Assembly: GCA_963575745.1 (NCBI GenBank)
Contig: CAUYUJ010014325.1
Coordinates: 236,501 to 300,500 of the forward strand
Direction of reading: 5' to 3'
Length of the DNA: 64,000 nt
Source of the DNA: Prorocentrum cordatum
Taxonomy: Eukaryota > Sar > Dinophyceae > Prorocentrales > Prorocentraceae
Notes under the pieces: generated by a model
What the model was told of the DNA's origin: nothing
Database searches by the model: none
What the model saw: the letters and a program-made list of their open reading frames with translations, nothing else
Shown: positions 10,857 through 22,351 of the stretch, piece by piece
How positions within the stretch are numbered: the first letter of the stretch is position 1
How the letters are laid out: every line of letters begins with the position of its first letter
Made by a program: the position numbers and the translations under genes

Positions 10857-11860
10857 GAACTCTCATTCTTGAAGAATAATTATTGTTGATCCCCCCCACC
10901 GGTGCACATTGTTTTTTTTCGATTGAAGTGCCACCCCCGGGGCTCGCACCTTGTTTTTTCTGAAGGAAAGTCTTCCTGCTCAAACTGTGCCCCTGCCCCC
11001 CGGGCTACAACAACAACGGCTCCCGCCTGAGACTTCCTCGATTTTTACTCAGGACCCCCGCTCCCGCCTGAGACTTCCGCGCAATTTACTCAGGAAAGGC
11101 GCTCCCATCTGAGACTTCCTCGCAATGTAATCAAGACCCCCGCTCCCGCCTGAGACTTCCGTGCAATTTACGTGGGAACGGCGCTCCCGCCTGAGACTTC
11201 TTCGAATTTTACTCAGGACCCCCGCTCCTGCTTGACATTTCCGCGCAATTGACTCAGGAACGGCGCTCCCGCCTGAGACTTCCTCGCAATTTAGTGAGGA
11301 CCCCCGCTCCCGCCTGAGACTTCCGTGCAATTTGCTCAGGAACGGCGCTCCCGCTTGAGACTTCCTCGCAACTTAGTCAGGGCCCCCGCTCCCGCCCGAG
11401 ATTTCCTCACAATGTACTCAGGACTGCGCTCCGGAATTGTGTATTATTCTGGAATTGCGTTTCGGCGCTCAGGAACCACGCACGCGCCAAGGACGCCTTC
11501 ACAACGTGGTACCTCTTCCCTCTTCCTTCGTCCTTCCCCCCCCCCCCTTCCTCCCACTCTCCCTCGTTCTTCCCCTCCTCCTCTTGCAGGGCCCGCGCCA
11601 ATTCCAATGGCGGGCAGAGAGATGTACGCCCCCGAAGGATTGTCCGCCCGTTCCGGTTTGCCCGTACGTCTAAGCCCGCCGGCCCCAGCAAAGAGAAATA
11701 ATTCCCCCGAAAGGGGTGTGATCGAAGACGAAGAGGGCGGGCTTCGAGGGTGTAGGGTATACGTGTGGAATGACTCGCGGGCAAGTAAGAGCTTACAGCC
11801 TTAAAATGGTTGTTGTTGTTGTTGTTGTTGTCGTTGTGGTTGTTGTTGTTGTTGTTGTTG
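10803..11860 (+). repeat. Modular repeat unit M3
   Basis: (GTT)n 10,803-10,857; head block (GAACTCTCATTC, then GAAGAATAATTATTGTTG); CCCCGGGGCTCGCACC; AACAACAACGGC; about nine units of GCTCCCGCCTGAGACTTCC with CGCAATTTACTCAGGA (11,015-11,440); pyrimidine-rich stretch; right arm (GATCGAAGACGAAGAGGGCG near 11,720); (GTT)n to 11,860. The most complete of the three M units. Confidence 0.8.
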
Positions 11861-13157
11861 AACATTATTACTTCTAAAGAAAAATTATTGTTGGGACCCC
11901 TGGTGCACGGCCCCCTCGCCGCGCCTAGGCCGCAGCCATGTTTTCATCATTTTCGTGAGGAAGTCTCCGGCAAAACGGGTTGGTCCGGATCCGGTTGTTT
12001 TGTTACGGGCGGTTTTCCCTTGCAAAAAATAAGGCAAAGTGGACATTTCTTGTTCTAACATAACCAAACTTCAAGAATCCCTTGCAAAAAATAAGGTAAA
12101 GTGGACATTCGCGCGCGCAAGACGAAATCCTTCCAAAACCTTAGTGTTCGTAGCGATTTTAACATAAAAACATCAAAAAACCAATGGTTTTTCAAAAAAA
12201 AATGTCAAAATGTCATCCCGCGCGCTCTTGCGGATTCGTAGGAAACCCAACACTTTTTAAACATTTCTGTCAAACGGGCTTTTGCGAGCAACTTTTTCAC
12301 GTGCTTCGAACTTCTCCAACAACGGTTGCGCACCTGCCAGGGCCATCATCCCTGTCAAATAATACCATGCGGGACACATTCGTTTTTTCTTCGCGCGCGC
12401 ACGCCGAAATCTTCAAAAACCATTGGGTTTCTTAGGAATTTTAGCACCGCGCAACATAAAATCATACGAATCGCACCGTAGGTCCTCGAAAAACATCTGT
12501 ACGAATTTTCAAAATTTCTACCCGCGCGCGCTGTCCGAATCCTAAAAAACCAATGGTTTTTCAACATTTATGTTACATGAGCTCGCGCGAGCTACTTTCG
12601 CAAGCTCTTTCAACGGCGTTCGCGCGCCTGCCAGGGGCCACAATCCCTTGCAAAACATACCATGCGGGACACATGCGCGCGTGTCGCGTCGTCGTCGTCG
12701 TCGTCGTCGTCGGCATGTTACCACAACAAGTCCGTGTGTCACCACGTCATCGAACAAAATCACTGATCACTGTCACATCCGTAGCCATTCACGCTGTCGT
12801 ACTGGTTTACCGTGGTTTCCTATTCTAGCGTCAGGAACACGTTACCACCAAAAACCAGTACAGGTGTCCAGTGTTGGAACAGGGGGAAAAGTCGTATACT
12901 AAGCTAGCGTCCAGAAAATGTTACCACAACAAGTCACTGTACCCATGCGCCAGTGTAGTAGCCACGGTCGTCCGCAGGCCACGAAGTGAAGTGTCCGAAC
13001 GTCATAGGGCGGGAAGCTGGGTGTGGGTGGTGGCGAAGAGTCGTTTGGAAATGTGGTAGAGCTTGAACCGGCCCCCCCACAAAGTGGGGGTATTGCCCGC
13101 CTCCTATGAAAACCCTGGCACTGGTGAGAACGGAGTGTCCCCACGTGCTAGTAATTG
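11861..13157 (+). repeat. Long repeat D, copy 2 with 550 bp of extra sequence
   Basis: 11,861-12,405 matches the first 540 bp of D1 and 12,955-13,157 matches its last 200 bp. Between them lie about 550 bp absent from D1 and D3. That segment contains a diverged second copy of the AACCAATGGTTTTTC...CATGCGGGACACAT block (12,541-12,680) and two copies of GTTACCACAACAAGTC (12,717 and 12,919). D2 therefore looks like the longer form and D1/D3 like internally deleted forms, or the reverse. Confidence 0.8.
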
Positions 13158-13918
13158 TTGTTGAACATTATTACTTCTAAAGAATAATTATTGTTGGGAC
13201 CCCTGGTGCACGACCCCCCCGCCGCGCCTAGGCCGCAGCCTCATTTTCATCATTTTCGTGAGGAAGTCTCAGGCAAAACGGGGGTCCGGATCCGGTTGTG
13301 TTGTTACGATCGGTTTTCCCTTGCAAAAAATAAGCTAAAGTGGACATTTCTTGTTCTAACATAACCAAACTTCAAGAATCCCTTGCAAAAAATAAGGTAA
13401 AGTGGACATTCGCGCGCGCAAGACGAAATCCTTCCAAAACCTTAGTTTTCGTAGCGATTTTAACATAAAAACATAAAAAAACCAATGGTTTTTCAAAAAA
13501 ATGTCAAAATTTCATCCCGCGCGCTCTTGCGGATTCGTAGGAAACCCAACACTTTTTAATCATTTCTGTCAAACGGGCTTTTGCGAGCAACTTTTTCGAA
13601 CTTCTGCAACAACGGTTGCGCACCTGCCAGGGCCATCATCCCTGTCAAATAATACCATGCGGGACACATTCGTTTTTTCTTCGCGCGCGCACGCCGTCGT
13701 CGTCGGCCGCGGGGCCCTGAATAGTAGCCACGGTCGTCCGCATGCCACGAAGTGAAGTGTCCGAACGTCATAGGGCGGGAAGCTGGGTGTGGGTGGTGGC
13801 GAAGAGTCGTTTGGAAATTTGGTAGAGCTTGAACCGGCCCCCCCACAAAGTGGGGGTATTGCCCGCCTCCTATGAAAACCCTGGCACTGGTGAGAACGGT
13901 GTGTCCCCACGTGCTAGT

Positions 13919-13920
<2 letters not shown>
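13158..13920 (+). repeat. Long repeat D, copy 3
   Basis: Aligns with D1 end to end by eye, offset by about 3.12 kb, with only a few substitutions and a 3-nt gap near 13,282. Followed at 13,919-13,970 by a (GTT)n tract. Confidence 0.85.
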
Positions 13921-13955
<35 letters not shown>

Positions 13956-14039
13956 ATTGTTGTTGTTGTTTTGTTGTTTGCTATGTCTTGCTTGTTGTTA
14001 CCATTGCTTGTTTGTTGTCGTCGTCCCCACCGAAACCCG

Positions 14040-14420
14040 GCCCGAGATCTGCCCGCGACCCGGCTCGCGATCCACCCGCGATCCACCCGCGACCCACCCG
14101 CGACCCACCCGGCGACCCACCCGCGACCCACCCGCGACCCACCCCGCGACCCACCCCGCGACCCACTCCGCGACCCACCCGCGACCCATCCGCGACCCAC
14201 CCGCGACTTGGCCCGCGACCCACCCGCGACCCACCCCGCGACCCGCCCCCACCCGCGACGCCCCCGCGACCCGCCCGCGACCCACCCGTGACCCGGCCCG
14301 CCGCGACCCCTCCGCGACCCACCCGCGACCCACCCACCAATCCGCGACCCACCCGCGACCCACCCGTGACCCGGCCCTCGACCCACCCACGACCAACCCG
14401 CGGCCCGCCCGCGACCCTTG
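14040..14420 (+). repeat. CGACCCACCCG minisatellite
   Basis: About 35 units of 10-11 bp with consensus CGACCCACCCG. The long frames on both strands here are generated by the array. Confidence 0.95.
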
Positions 14421-15484
14421 TTAAGACACGGAAGGAGAGCTCACTAGAAAGAGATGCACATATGGGGCATCCTGTGCCGAACACTTTGGTAATTAAGGCC
14501 TCGTGGGGGTATTCTTTGGAGGCTCCGTGGCCACTTGGAGCCGTTTTGGGGCCCCTTGGGTGATCCGAGGGACGGGGAGATGCGCTTTGGAGCTCGTCGT
14601 CCCCCCTTGCACACCCCGACCCCGACCCCCTGGACCCCCCTACCCCTCAAACTGCATGTTGGACTCCAGGGGAAGAGGAAAGAGAATGGGGGACAATCAA
14701 TCGTCTCACACGTCTTTGCATCCGTGGCCATCGGGGGTCGGATGATCATACTCGTGGGCTTGTTCGGAGTCTTCCTGAATATGTTAGGTATTCGGGCCCG
14801 CTTGGGAAGGTCGACAGGGCATATCTGGGATAATCTGGAAGTTCGGGTTAGTTCTCGGAGCCCTCATTCAGCCGTATTTTTACAAATATGTTTCCACTGT
14901 TGCACTACACGGCGCATGCCGTGGGTGACCGAGTAACCTTCAGTTGTTTGCGGACGCGCGTGGGCGCGCGCGTCACTCTTCGAGCGGCCTTTTCACCCCC
15001 CTTCAGATGGAAGGGTCGCCTCAGCCTGGGCAGGAAGGCTTTTAAGCATTTCGAGCAGGGTGCAGGAACTAAAGGGGGAGGCTTGAGCGAGGGCGGACAA
15101 CGATGCGGTAAAATCAAAGGCTGGTGTAAGGATTGGTTGCGCTCAACATCTTCATTTCGTGCAGCTTATGTTTTCCATATTCGAATGGTTTCCCACCTTC
15201 GAGTCGACATTGGCAGGTAAGTCGATTCGATGGTGCGTTGTATGTGCCCTGGGTGACGGGTGTTGTAGGGTGCGAGCCAGTCGCCGGTTCGGCGGTTCGT
15301 TGTCCAGTGTTGGTTTCTGGGTACGTACATCTTAGTCCAACTTCTCCTGCTATTTTTTGGTATTGCCACTTGTTCCCAGAAAAGGCGCCAGCCCAGGGTT
15401 CTCTTTTAGTATTGTTACCCCCGTTTTCGATTTTCAGGAGGCCAGCGGCATAATTTTGCGATAAATGACGAGTTTGAAGGAGGC
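14421..15484. other. Mostly non-repetitive, no gene recognised
   Basis: A short block (14,500-14,570) resembles the GCCTCTTGGGG satellite. The rest has only short competing frames. Nothing supported. Confidence 0.55.
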
Positions 15485-16275
15485 CGGCGGAATTATGTTT
15501 GAGGATGTCTCGAGCGAAACGCTTGGTTTTCAGAATTTGTTAAGGATGTCTGAAGCGAAACGCTTGTTTTGTGTTATCGATTGTCCTCTCCTGGGGACCA
15601 GAATTCAGAGGATCTCTCGAGTGAAATGCTTATTTTCACGTTCCCAGGTCTTGAGGATGTCTCGAGCGAGACGCTTGGTTTCACGCCTCCAGGTTGCCCA
15701 GGCAGAGGTCTAGCGCCAGGATTTGTTGAGGATGTCTCGAGCGAGACGCATGTTTCACGCGTCCTCGTCGCCCAGGCGGATGTCTAGCATGAGAATGTGT
15801 TGAGGAAATCTCGATCGAGATGCTTGTTTGCACGTGTCCAGGTTGCCCAGGCGGATGCCTAGCATGAGGACGTGTTGAGAATGTCTCGAGAGATACGCTT
15901 GTTTTCACGTGTCCAGGTCGCCCAGGCGGATGTCTAGCATGAGGATGTCTCGATCGATACGTTTGCTTTCACGTGTACAGGTCGCCCAGGCGGATGTCTA
16001 GAATGAGGAGGTGTTGAAAACGTCTCGATCGAAACGGTTGTTTTCACGTGCCCAGATCCCCCAGGCGGACGTCTCACATGAAGATGTGTTGAGGATGTCT
16101 CGAGCGAACCCCTTGTTTTCACGTGTCCAGTTCGCCCAGGCGGATGTCTTGCATGAGAATGTGTTGAGGATGTGTTGAGCGAAACGGTTGTTTTCACGTG
16201 TCCAGGTCGCTCAGGCGGATGTCTAGCATGAGGATGTTGACAGGATGTCTCGGGCGAAACGCTTGTCCCGAGCAC
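15485..16275 (+). repeat. 73-bp satellite, GATGTCTCGAGCGAAACGC core
   Basis: About twelve units. From 15,650 the period is close to 73 bp: GAGGATGTCTCGAGCGA(A/G)ACG, TTGTTTTCACGTGTCCAGG, TCGCCCAGGCGGATGTCTAG, CATGAGGATGTGTTGAG. Earlier units are shorter and more variable. TCGAGCGA alternates with TCGATCGA. Inverted copies occur at 2.2-2.4 kb. Confidence 0.9.
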
Positions 16276-17545
16276 GTTCCGTAGCGCGTCCCCTTGGCAC
16301 ATCCCGCGGTGCGTTTCCATGGCACGTCCCCTGGCACGTCGCTTGGCGCGTCCCTTGAGACGTTCCGCGGCGCGTCCTCCTGGCATGTCACCGCATGTCC
16401 CCCTGTCAATTAGCTCTGGGGCAGCTACTATGTGTTCAGGCAGCTCGAGCTTAAGATCCAGATCAATTCGGTCAGGACTCGAATGCAAAGGAGGACTCGA
16501 TCCACAACGCTACAGAGCACAACCGCGGCATGGCGCATCGCAATTCAGCACGGCGCAGCACAGCACACACTTCGGCACGGTATATCAAGATCGATACACT
16601 CAGCAATTAATTTGTCCGTCGCCCAATCAGGTGTCTTGGCGCACGTTGCCACGCGTTGCAGTTCTATATTCCTTTCCGGTTTCGTGGGTCGATAATGTTT
16701 AGCTGTTCATGCAATTTTTCCGTCTTTACCCTAGGCTCCCTCATGTCGCATAGCCCACTACTGATACTCCTTGAGTTGACGTGGTAGCCAGACATTCGAT
16801 TCCTCCTGACTCTTCCAATTGTCAGTTTGGTTTGGTATGGGGGGGGGTTCTGATATGCCAAGCGATGTGTGTACACCGATTCCCTTGACCCTTGATCGGC
16901 ACATCGTTCCAACCCCACTGGCGTCCTCGCTTGAGACCCCCTGAGACTAGCGCTCCCCCGCTCGATGTACATTGACGTTTCACTTGATGACTTTGTTGGC
17001 CCCGCTGCCTTCTGGGGCGGCACAGAGAGGTCGCGTACCTTTGCCGCACGACCTTTGCCTTACCTGGAGCGTACTATAGCGTGCCATCTGTAGCTTTGGG
17101 AGTGACTGCAGGGGCAATCGAATTGTGTTGCTGACAGCGGAAAATATGTGTTGCATGTTCCAACGTAGCAAATGCACTTCGGCGGCAAAAGTCTTGCTTC
17201 GCTGGCGGCTATGTGTTGTCCGATTGGTCTGGACGCGCGGCCTTGTCCGCCCGTGGCCTGTAGAACCTTCAATCGCATGGCAAGTTGGAGTGGCACACCG
17301 TACGTCACGAGTGTGCTAGTTAGTGGCGGCCAAGATCTGAAAGGACAGTGTTGAACCACGCCACATGCCACCCACACGTTGACATTTGTGTTGAGCTACT
17401 TGTGCAGTTATTGCTGCGAGCTAACATGTTGGCATGAATGACCTCGGCACGTCGCGCGACATAGGTAAGCGAACACCACCACAGTTTGAGAGACAGAGAG
17501 GGCCGTGTTGTGATTTTCGGTCTTGCGACATACATAAAGATAGCG
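16276..17545. other. Non-repetitive DNA, no gene recognised
   Basis: A short run of GGCACGTCCC/GGCGCGTCCC units (16,270-16,400) follows the satellite. The remainder has about 50% GC and only short overlapping frames on both strands, without motifs. Confidence 0.55.
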
Positions 17546-17642
17546 AGAGAGAGAGAGAGAGAGAACGGGAGAGAGAGAGAGAGAGAGATATCGAGAGGAA
17601 TATCATAATCTATATAAAGGAAGAGACAGAGAGAGAGAGAGG
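17546..17642. repeat. (GA)n microsatellite
   Basis: Two GAGAGA runs separated by about 25 nt of AT-rich sequence. Confidence 0.9.
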
Positions 17643-18233
17643 GATAGGGTTCATCTGACCCGTCGGGTTACCATGGGGATTGCTGGCCGCTCAATGCACA
17701 ATCGCTGGCGACGTCCAACTAGGACGACACATGTTGGGTTGTTACGTGACGGTCGCAGTCAGCATACCAATGCATCTACACTACCACGTGTATCGCAGCG
17801 GCGTTGTATTGTTGATTTGAGGATGTGTGACATGGGGCGTGACGTCTGTACTAATGTAGGCCAGCGATCGTCGCACGCGCCTCCTATTATACTTGAACGC
17901 ATCAGTCTTGCAGGGAGACAGCTTGCGAAGAGGGAACTGCCCCAATTGGTGGGCGATAGAGATGCCGTGGAAGCGGCACATAGACCCTCATCACGTTCAT
18001 CCGGTTCGGCTCTCTTCCTTTTCCTCACCCGCACCGTACCAATCCCCCTCCTCCATCTCTCCTCCACCTTGTCCTCCTCATTCTCCTCGTCGTCGCGGAC
18101 CTCACCCCCCCGCCCGCCCCCCCCGTCTGCTTCTACATGGGGCTCTGCATACGTCGTCTGCTTCCACTTCCGCTCCCGCCCCCCACCTCGGCTCAGGGCT
18201 CCCCACACGAGGTCCAGCAGGAGCCGCCGCCCG

Positions 18234-19220
18234 ATGTCGGAGGCCACCGCTGCCCCCGCGGGATGCCAGGGGGGCGCCGCGGAGGCCTGCGGGGCCGCCT
18301 GCTCCGGCGCCGCGGCGCTCCGCCGCATCACCGGCCTCCTTGCCGGGGCCCGCCGCGCAGACGCGCAGGTCGACGGGGGTTCGCCTTGGCACCCGCCTTG
18401 GAGCCAGCCCCCTCGGCAGAGGACCTCCCGAGAGAGAGGCCCGCAGACAGTGCCAGGGCGGCGCCGTGCGCTGCCATCTTGAGCGCTCTTCGGGGCAGCC
18501 TTGCCGAGGAGGTCGGCACGGATGGGCGTCCAGGCCCCCCCCCGTCTGGCAGGGTGAGTACCGGCAGGCCTTCGACCAGTATGCGGAGGCCCTGCGGGTG
18601 CAGAGGTCGCTCGCCTCGGCGCCCCTCGGCAGCATCGGGAAGTCTCTGCGCGCCGTGGCCGTGAGGCCGAGGGTGGGCGTTCTTTCGGTGTGAGGCAGCC
18701 CTCTCGGCAGGCTCCCCTGGAGAACATCCTGAGTTTTTCTCGTTGTGCGAGCACCTCGAGGCGTCTACGTTGGCTCGAAGGTATGCCGCTGGCTTTTGGA
18801 TGAGCGGCTCTTGCTTCGTAGTGTGGCTTGTTTATGTTGGGTTGGTCTGACCTGGCAAGGGCTGTTACGACAGCTTTGGCAATGTGTGCACGCTCGAGCC
18901 CCACGGCGCGTGCGAGTTTGATTTGACATTCTACAGACAGCACGTCTGCGATTCTCCCACCATCCCATCTGTCCTTCTCTACTACGTGTTCGTCTTGTTC
19001 TCGATGCTCCCTGTTACTGTTCTTGTTCGGGGCATTCTTATTCCTGCGCCTCACCCTGCTTGCATCAGCTGTCGCGTCGAGACGATATTGTTGTGCATGC
19101 CAGGGTGGAGGGCCGGCTACAGCAGCTGCGCCAGCTGCTCGAGGGCGACACCAGGGTCGACGCCAGCTCCTGCAGCAGCGGCTCCAGGCTATGAGGGATG
19201 AGAGAGGTCGCACAAATTGA
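18234..19220 (+). CDS. Candidate gene with a TPR-like motif and a coiled-coil end
   Basis: A start at 18,234 opens an Ala-rich N-terminus ending in a helix (ALRRITGLLAGARRADAQV). The protein-like frame then shifts at a five-G run (18,375-18,379), continues with LPRERPADSARAAP and ILSALRGSLAEEVG, and shifts again at a nine-C run (18,535-18,543) into QGEYRQAFDQYAEALRVQRS. That segment (18,550-18,612) has the Gly-Tyr-Ala spacing of a tetratricopeptide helix pair. Two shifts at homopolymers suggest indels, real or from sequencing, rather than introns. A donor-like GTGAGG follows at 18,661 and an AG|G acceptor precedes 19,104. There VEGRLQQLRQLLEG and, in the neighbouring frame, RRQLLQQRLQAMRDERG read as coiled coil ending at TGA. 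TPR proteins are protein-binding scaffolds; the partner is unknown. Exon joining is inference. Confidence 0.4.
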
Positions 19221-19375
19221 TGGAGGCAGGCGGGGAGAGGGGGGATTGGGAGATCGGGATGGAGTGACGGGGGGGCCGGGGGGGATGCAGCAGATGGGGC
19301 CGGCTCGTTCGGCGCGCCCACATTGCATGTGCCGCCTTGCCGGGTGTCCCACCTCCCACCCGTGCGAATTTGCTT

Positions 19376-19563
19376 TCAGCTTCTCTCACAGCGTTTTTCG
19401 GAGGAGCCAATACTGGGAGTTCCAATCAGCCTTTAAGCGGCAGCGATACTTACTTGGCATGGGGCTCACAGACCTTGTAGAGGCGACGCTCTGCGAGTTC
19501 GCAGCTCAACAAGCGCACTCGGACTTCGTAGGTTATCACTTGAGCGCGAATGTGCGTGCATGA
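19376..19563 (+). CDS. Possible exon, unidentified
   Basis: After a pyrimidine-rich stretch ending TTTCAGC and TCTCACAG, one frame runs to TGA at 19,561. It has balanced composition: YWEFQSAFKRQRYLLGMG, then LTDLVEATLCEFAAQQAHSD. It looks like a mostly helical segment. It lies 150 nt beyond the TPR/coiled-coil locus on the same strand and could belong to that gene or a separate one. The family is not recognised. Confidence 0.25.
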
Positions 19564-19904
19564 TTGAAAGTGCGTGTGAGCCTGACGATGAGCCTGGGTC
19601 TTTGTTGTCCGAGTCTGGTCAGGACTGTGTAAGAGTGTGGGTTTGAGTCTAGGGCTGAGTTTGAGGAGGGTCTGGTCTGAGTCTTATCCTCCGCCTGAGG
19701 CGCTGCCCTGGGCCGAGTCTAAGAGATTGGTTCTCAGCATGAATCAGACAGGGTATGGGTCTCAGCCCGCGTCGCACCTGCGCGACATGAGGATTCCGTA
19801 CGCACCAACAAAAATGTCAAGGACGGCATATACGCTACAACCAGGGGCTGGGCCCAGGGGCGGCCAACAAAAACTCCCCGCACCGTAACCTACTTTCTCC
19901 CGCC

Positions 19905-20240
19905 TTGTACTGGGGGCCTCTTGGGTGCTTCTTGGGAGCTTGTGATGGCCTCGGTGCAATCTTGAGGGCATGGGCTTGAAACGTCACTTCGGATTACTTG
20001 TCCTTGGCACCTCTAGGGGCCATTTTCTGGGGGCATCGGCGGCATCTGCGACCATGCTGGGGGAATCGTGGGGGGCCTCTTTGGCTATCTTGGAGGCTTT
20101 CAAGCGATAAGAGGGATCCAGGACGGGTCTTGGGATCATGTTGGGCTATCTTGGGCCCAACTACCCTCCCGAGGCCTCTGGACATTCGCGCGACGATCTT
20201 GCAAGAACGTCTGGGAGCGCCAGGCAGCTCTCGGAACTTG
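19905..20240 (+). repeat. GCCTCTTGGGG satellite, short copy
   Basis: GGGGGCCTCTTGGGTGC, GGGGGCCTCTTTGGCTATC and related units match the 7.5 and 32.3 kb arrays, more degenerate. From here to 20,727 no other structure or gene is visible. Confidence 0.55.
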
Positions 20241-20727
20241 GGGGTAGGAACATTTTCAATACGTACTCACTAAGAACTCGAACAAGCTTGAGGATAATCT
20301 CACTTCGTACCTAGCGGCACGGTGGTTCATTACGCCAGAGCGAACTCCAATTTGGTTGCTCTTACGGAAATGTAAAGAACCGCGCGTTGTGAGGCATTTA
20401 GCAAAGGACGACGAACATGGTCATTCGTTTTCTGTATTATGTGTTTTCTAAAGCTATTCTCGCTGTTCGCTACTCTGTGCGTTCTACTCGGTGCCCTCCC
20501 CGTCTACATCCGATCTCAGCTCTCCACTCGTGTACCCTCTACTCTCCACTCTCGCGCCTGCATTCCTTGATCGACACGCTATGCACTCTCCTTTAAGAAC
20601 TCTGCGCTGTGCTTTTTATTATCCGTAAGGGCTTCGCCCCCCTGCCGCCAGCCCCTTCTATCGGATAATTGGCTATGCAAGAGCTGAATCATGAGGCCTC
20701 GGCGCCGCCGTTAAATTAGAACGTTAC

Positions 20728-21760
20728 GAGGGTTTATGGTTTCCTGGCCGAGATTAGAGCGTCATGTACGATGGTGTATGGTTTCGGGGACGCGAATATG
20801 TCGCACAGTTAACTTAGCCTACAAGTGTTTATGGCCTCGGGGACACGAATATGGCGTAACACACACGGCTGTATGGTTTCGGAAACGCGAATCTTATGTA
20901 CATTGCGTGGGTTTATAGTTCCTTGGCCGAGATTATGCAGTACATTCTAAGGGCTTATGGCTTCGAGGACGCGACTATAGTGCAATTTTAACGTACTTTA
21001 CAAGGGTTGATGGCTTCGGAGACGCGACTATAGCATAATTTACGCAGGTATATGGCTTCGGATACGCGAATGACGCTTAACTTGGGAGGGTGTATGGCTT
21101 CGGGGTCGCATACACAGCGTATTTTACAGAGGCTTATGGCTTCGAGTACGCGAATACCGCGTAATCTTCCTAGGTATCTGGCTTCGGATGCGCGATCATT
21201 TACAAACAGTTGATGGTTTCTTAGTCGCAGCTATAGCGTAATCTACGCAGGTTTATGGCTTCGGATGTGCGGCTCACGTTTACTGTACGAGGTTTATGGC
21301 TTCGGACACGCGATTATTGCGTAATCTACTCGGGTGTATGGCTTCGGGGTCGCAGATATTGTATCAGTTACGCATGTTTATGGCTTCGGAACACGAGTAT
21401 TGTGGAATCTACAGAAAGGGTTCTGGTTTCAGTTACGCGAATACGTAATAAGTTGCGAGGGCTTATGGCTTCGAGGACGCGGCATTAAGTAATGTTCAAT
21501 GGCTTATTGCATCGGGAACGTAATCATTGATTAATGTACGATGGTATATGGCTTCGGAGACGCGAATCTATCATACTTTAAAAGGGTTTATGGCTTCTGG
21601 GACGCGAATATGGTCGGGGACGCAAGCATGGCGTAACATACGAAGGTTTATGGTTTCGGTGACACGAATCTGGCGTAGTTTGCTGGGGTTTATGGCTTCT
21701 GGGACGCGAGTCTTGTATACTTTTCGAGGGTGTGTAGCCTTGGGGCCTCGAATTTCATGT
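20728..21760 (+). repeat. 41-bp satellite, TATGGCTTCGGGGACGCGA
   Basis: About 24 units average 41 bp: GGTTTATGGCTTCGG(G/A)GACGCGAAT then an AT-richer GCGTAA(T)TTTACG spacer. Same core as the arrays at 2.7 and 4.2-4.9 kb (GTGGCTTCGGGAGCGC). Confidence 0.95.
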
Positions 21761-21889
21761 ATTTTTACGTGTCCCACGCCCCCCCCAGGAATCAGAGCAC
21801 GCGATTTGGGCGTGGTAGTCCGGACGCTTTTCGGCTCCCCCCCCCCTCGCGCGGTCCACAACAAGGAACAGTAAGGAGTATAAAGCAAT

Positions 21890-22000
21890 ATTGTCACATT
21901 GGAAACTGGAACCTGCAACTGGTGCAGGGAGCAGCAAACTTTCGCCCTACAGCCTTGTGGCCCCACAAGGGTGCCGGCGGATTTCTAGCGGGTATACTCT
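21890..22000 (+). repeat. Flanking block shared with the 4.6-4.95 kb arrays
   Basis: GCAACTGGTGCAGGGAGCAG, TACAGCC and GGCCCCACAAGG parallel CTGTTGCAGGGAGCGGGCAAG and GGCCCCGAAAGG near 4.9 kb, and the block near 4.63-4.68 kb. The satellite and its edge were therefore probably copied together. Confidence 0.45.
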
Positions 22001-22351
22001 GTGTCATACCCCTATCATCTATTATCCTCACTGTCCCCACTCTCTCAACTCTCTCTCTCTCTCTCTCTCTTCTTCCCCTTCTGGGGCCCAGGAACCCACC
22101 CGCCTGTTGTAATCGGCGGGAGATTCTCACCAGGACCCAGACGTGGAAATCGGCTGCCCACCGAAAGCCCAGTATTTCCACCGAGTCCTCAACGATCTCC
22201 GCGAGGCACCATGCAGTGTAGCAACATTGGTCCCTTCGCTGTGACTTGGATCCCCAGAGCCCGTCTGGGGCGACTCAGGTGCCCCCAAAGATTTTCCGAC
22301 ACATCATCGTTGATGGTGGGGATAAGTGCCGTCTTAGATTCTTAAGAAGAT

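Noticed and set aside
12778-12799. Third spliced-leader match (TCCGTAGCCATT)
   Set aside because: Twelve bases match, but the remaining ten do so poorly, it lies inside repeat D2, and no coding frame follows.
13556-14386. 276-codon minus ORF
   Set aside because: Half is the CGACCCACCCG minisatellite and half is repeat D3; the D1 and D2 copies do not keep it open.
15485-16275. CRISPR-like regular array
   Set aside because: Units are contiguous and diverge gradually with no unique spacers between identical repeats. The setting is eukaryotic and there are no cas genes. The same applies to 20.7-21.8, 38.7-39.7 and 60.9-63.6 kb.
17759-19321. 520-codon minus-strand ORF
   Set aside because: It is antisense to the TPR/coiled-coil segments, Arg/Ala/Pro-rich and crosses several unrelated compositions. 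The plus strand carries recognisable motifs.
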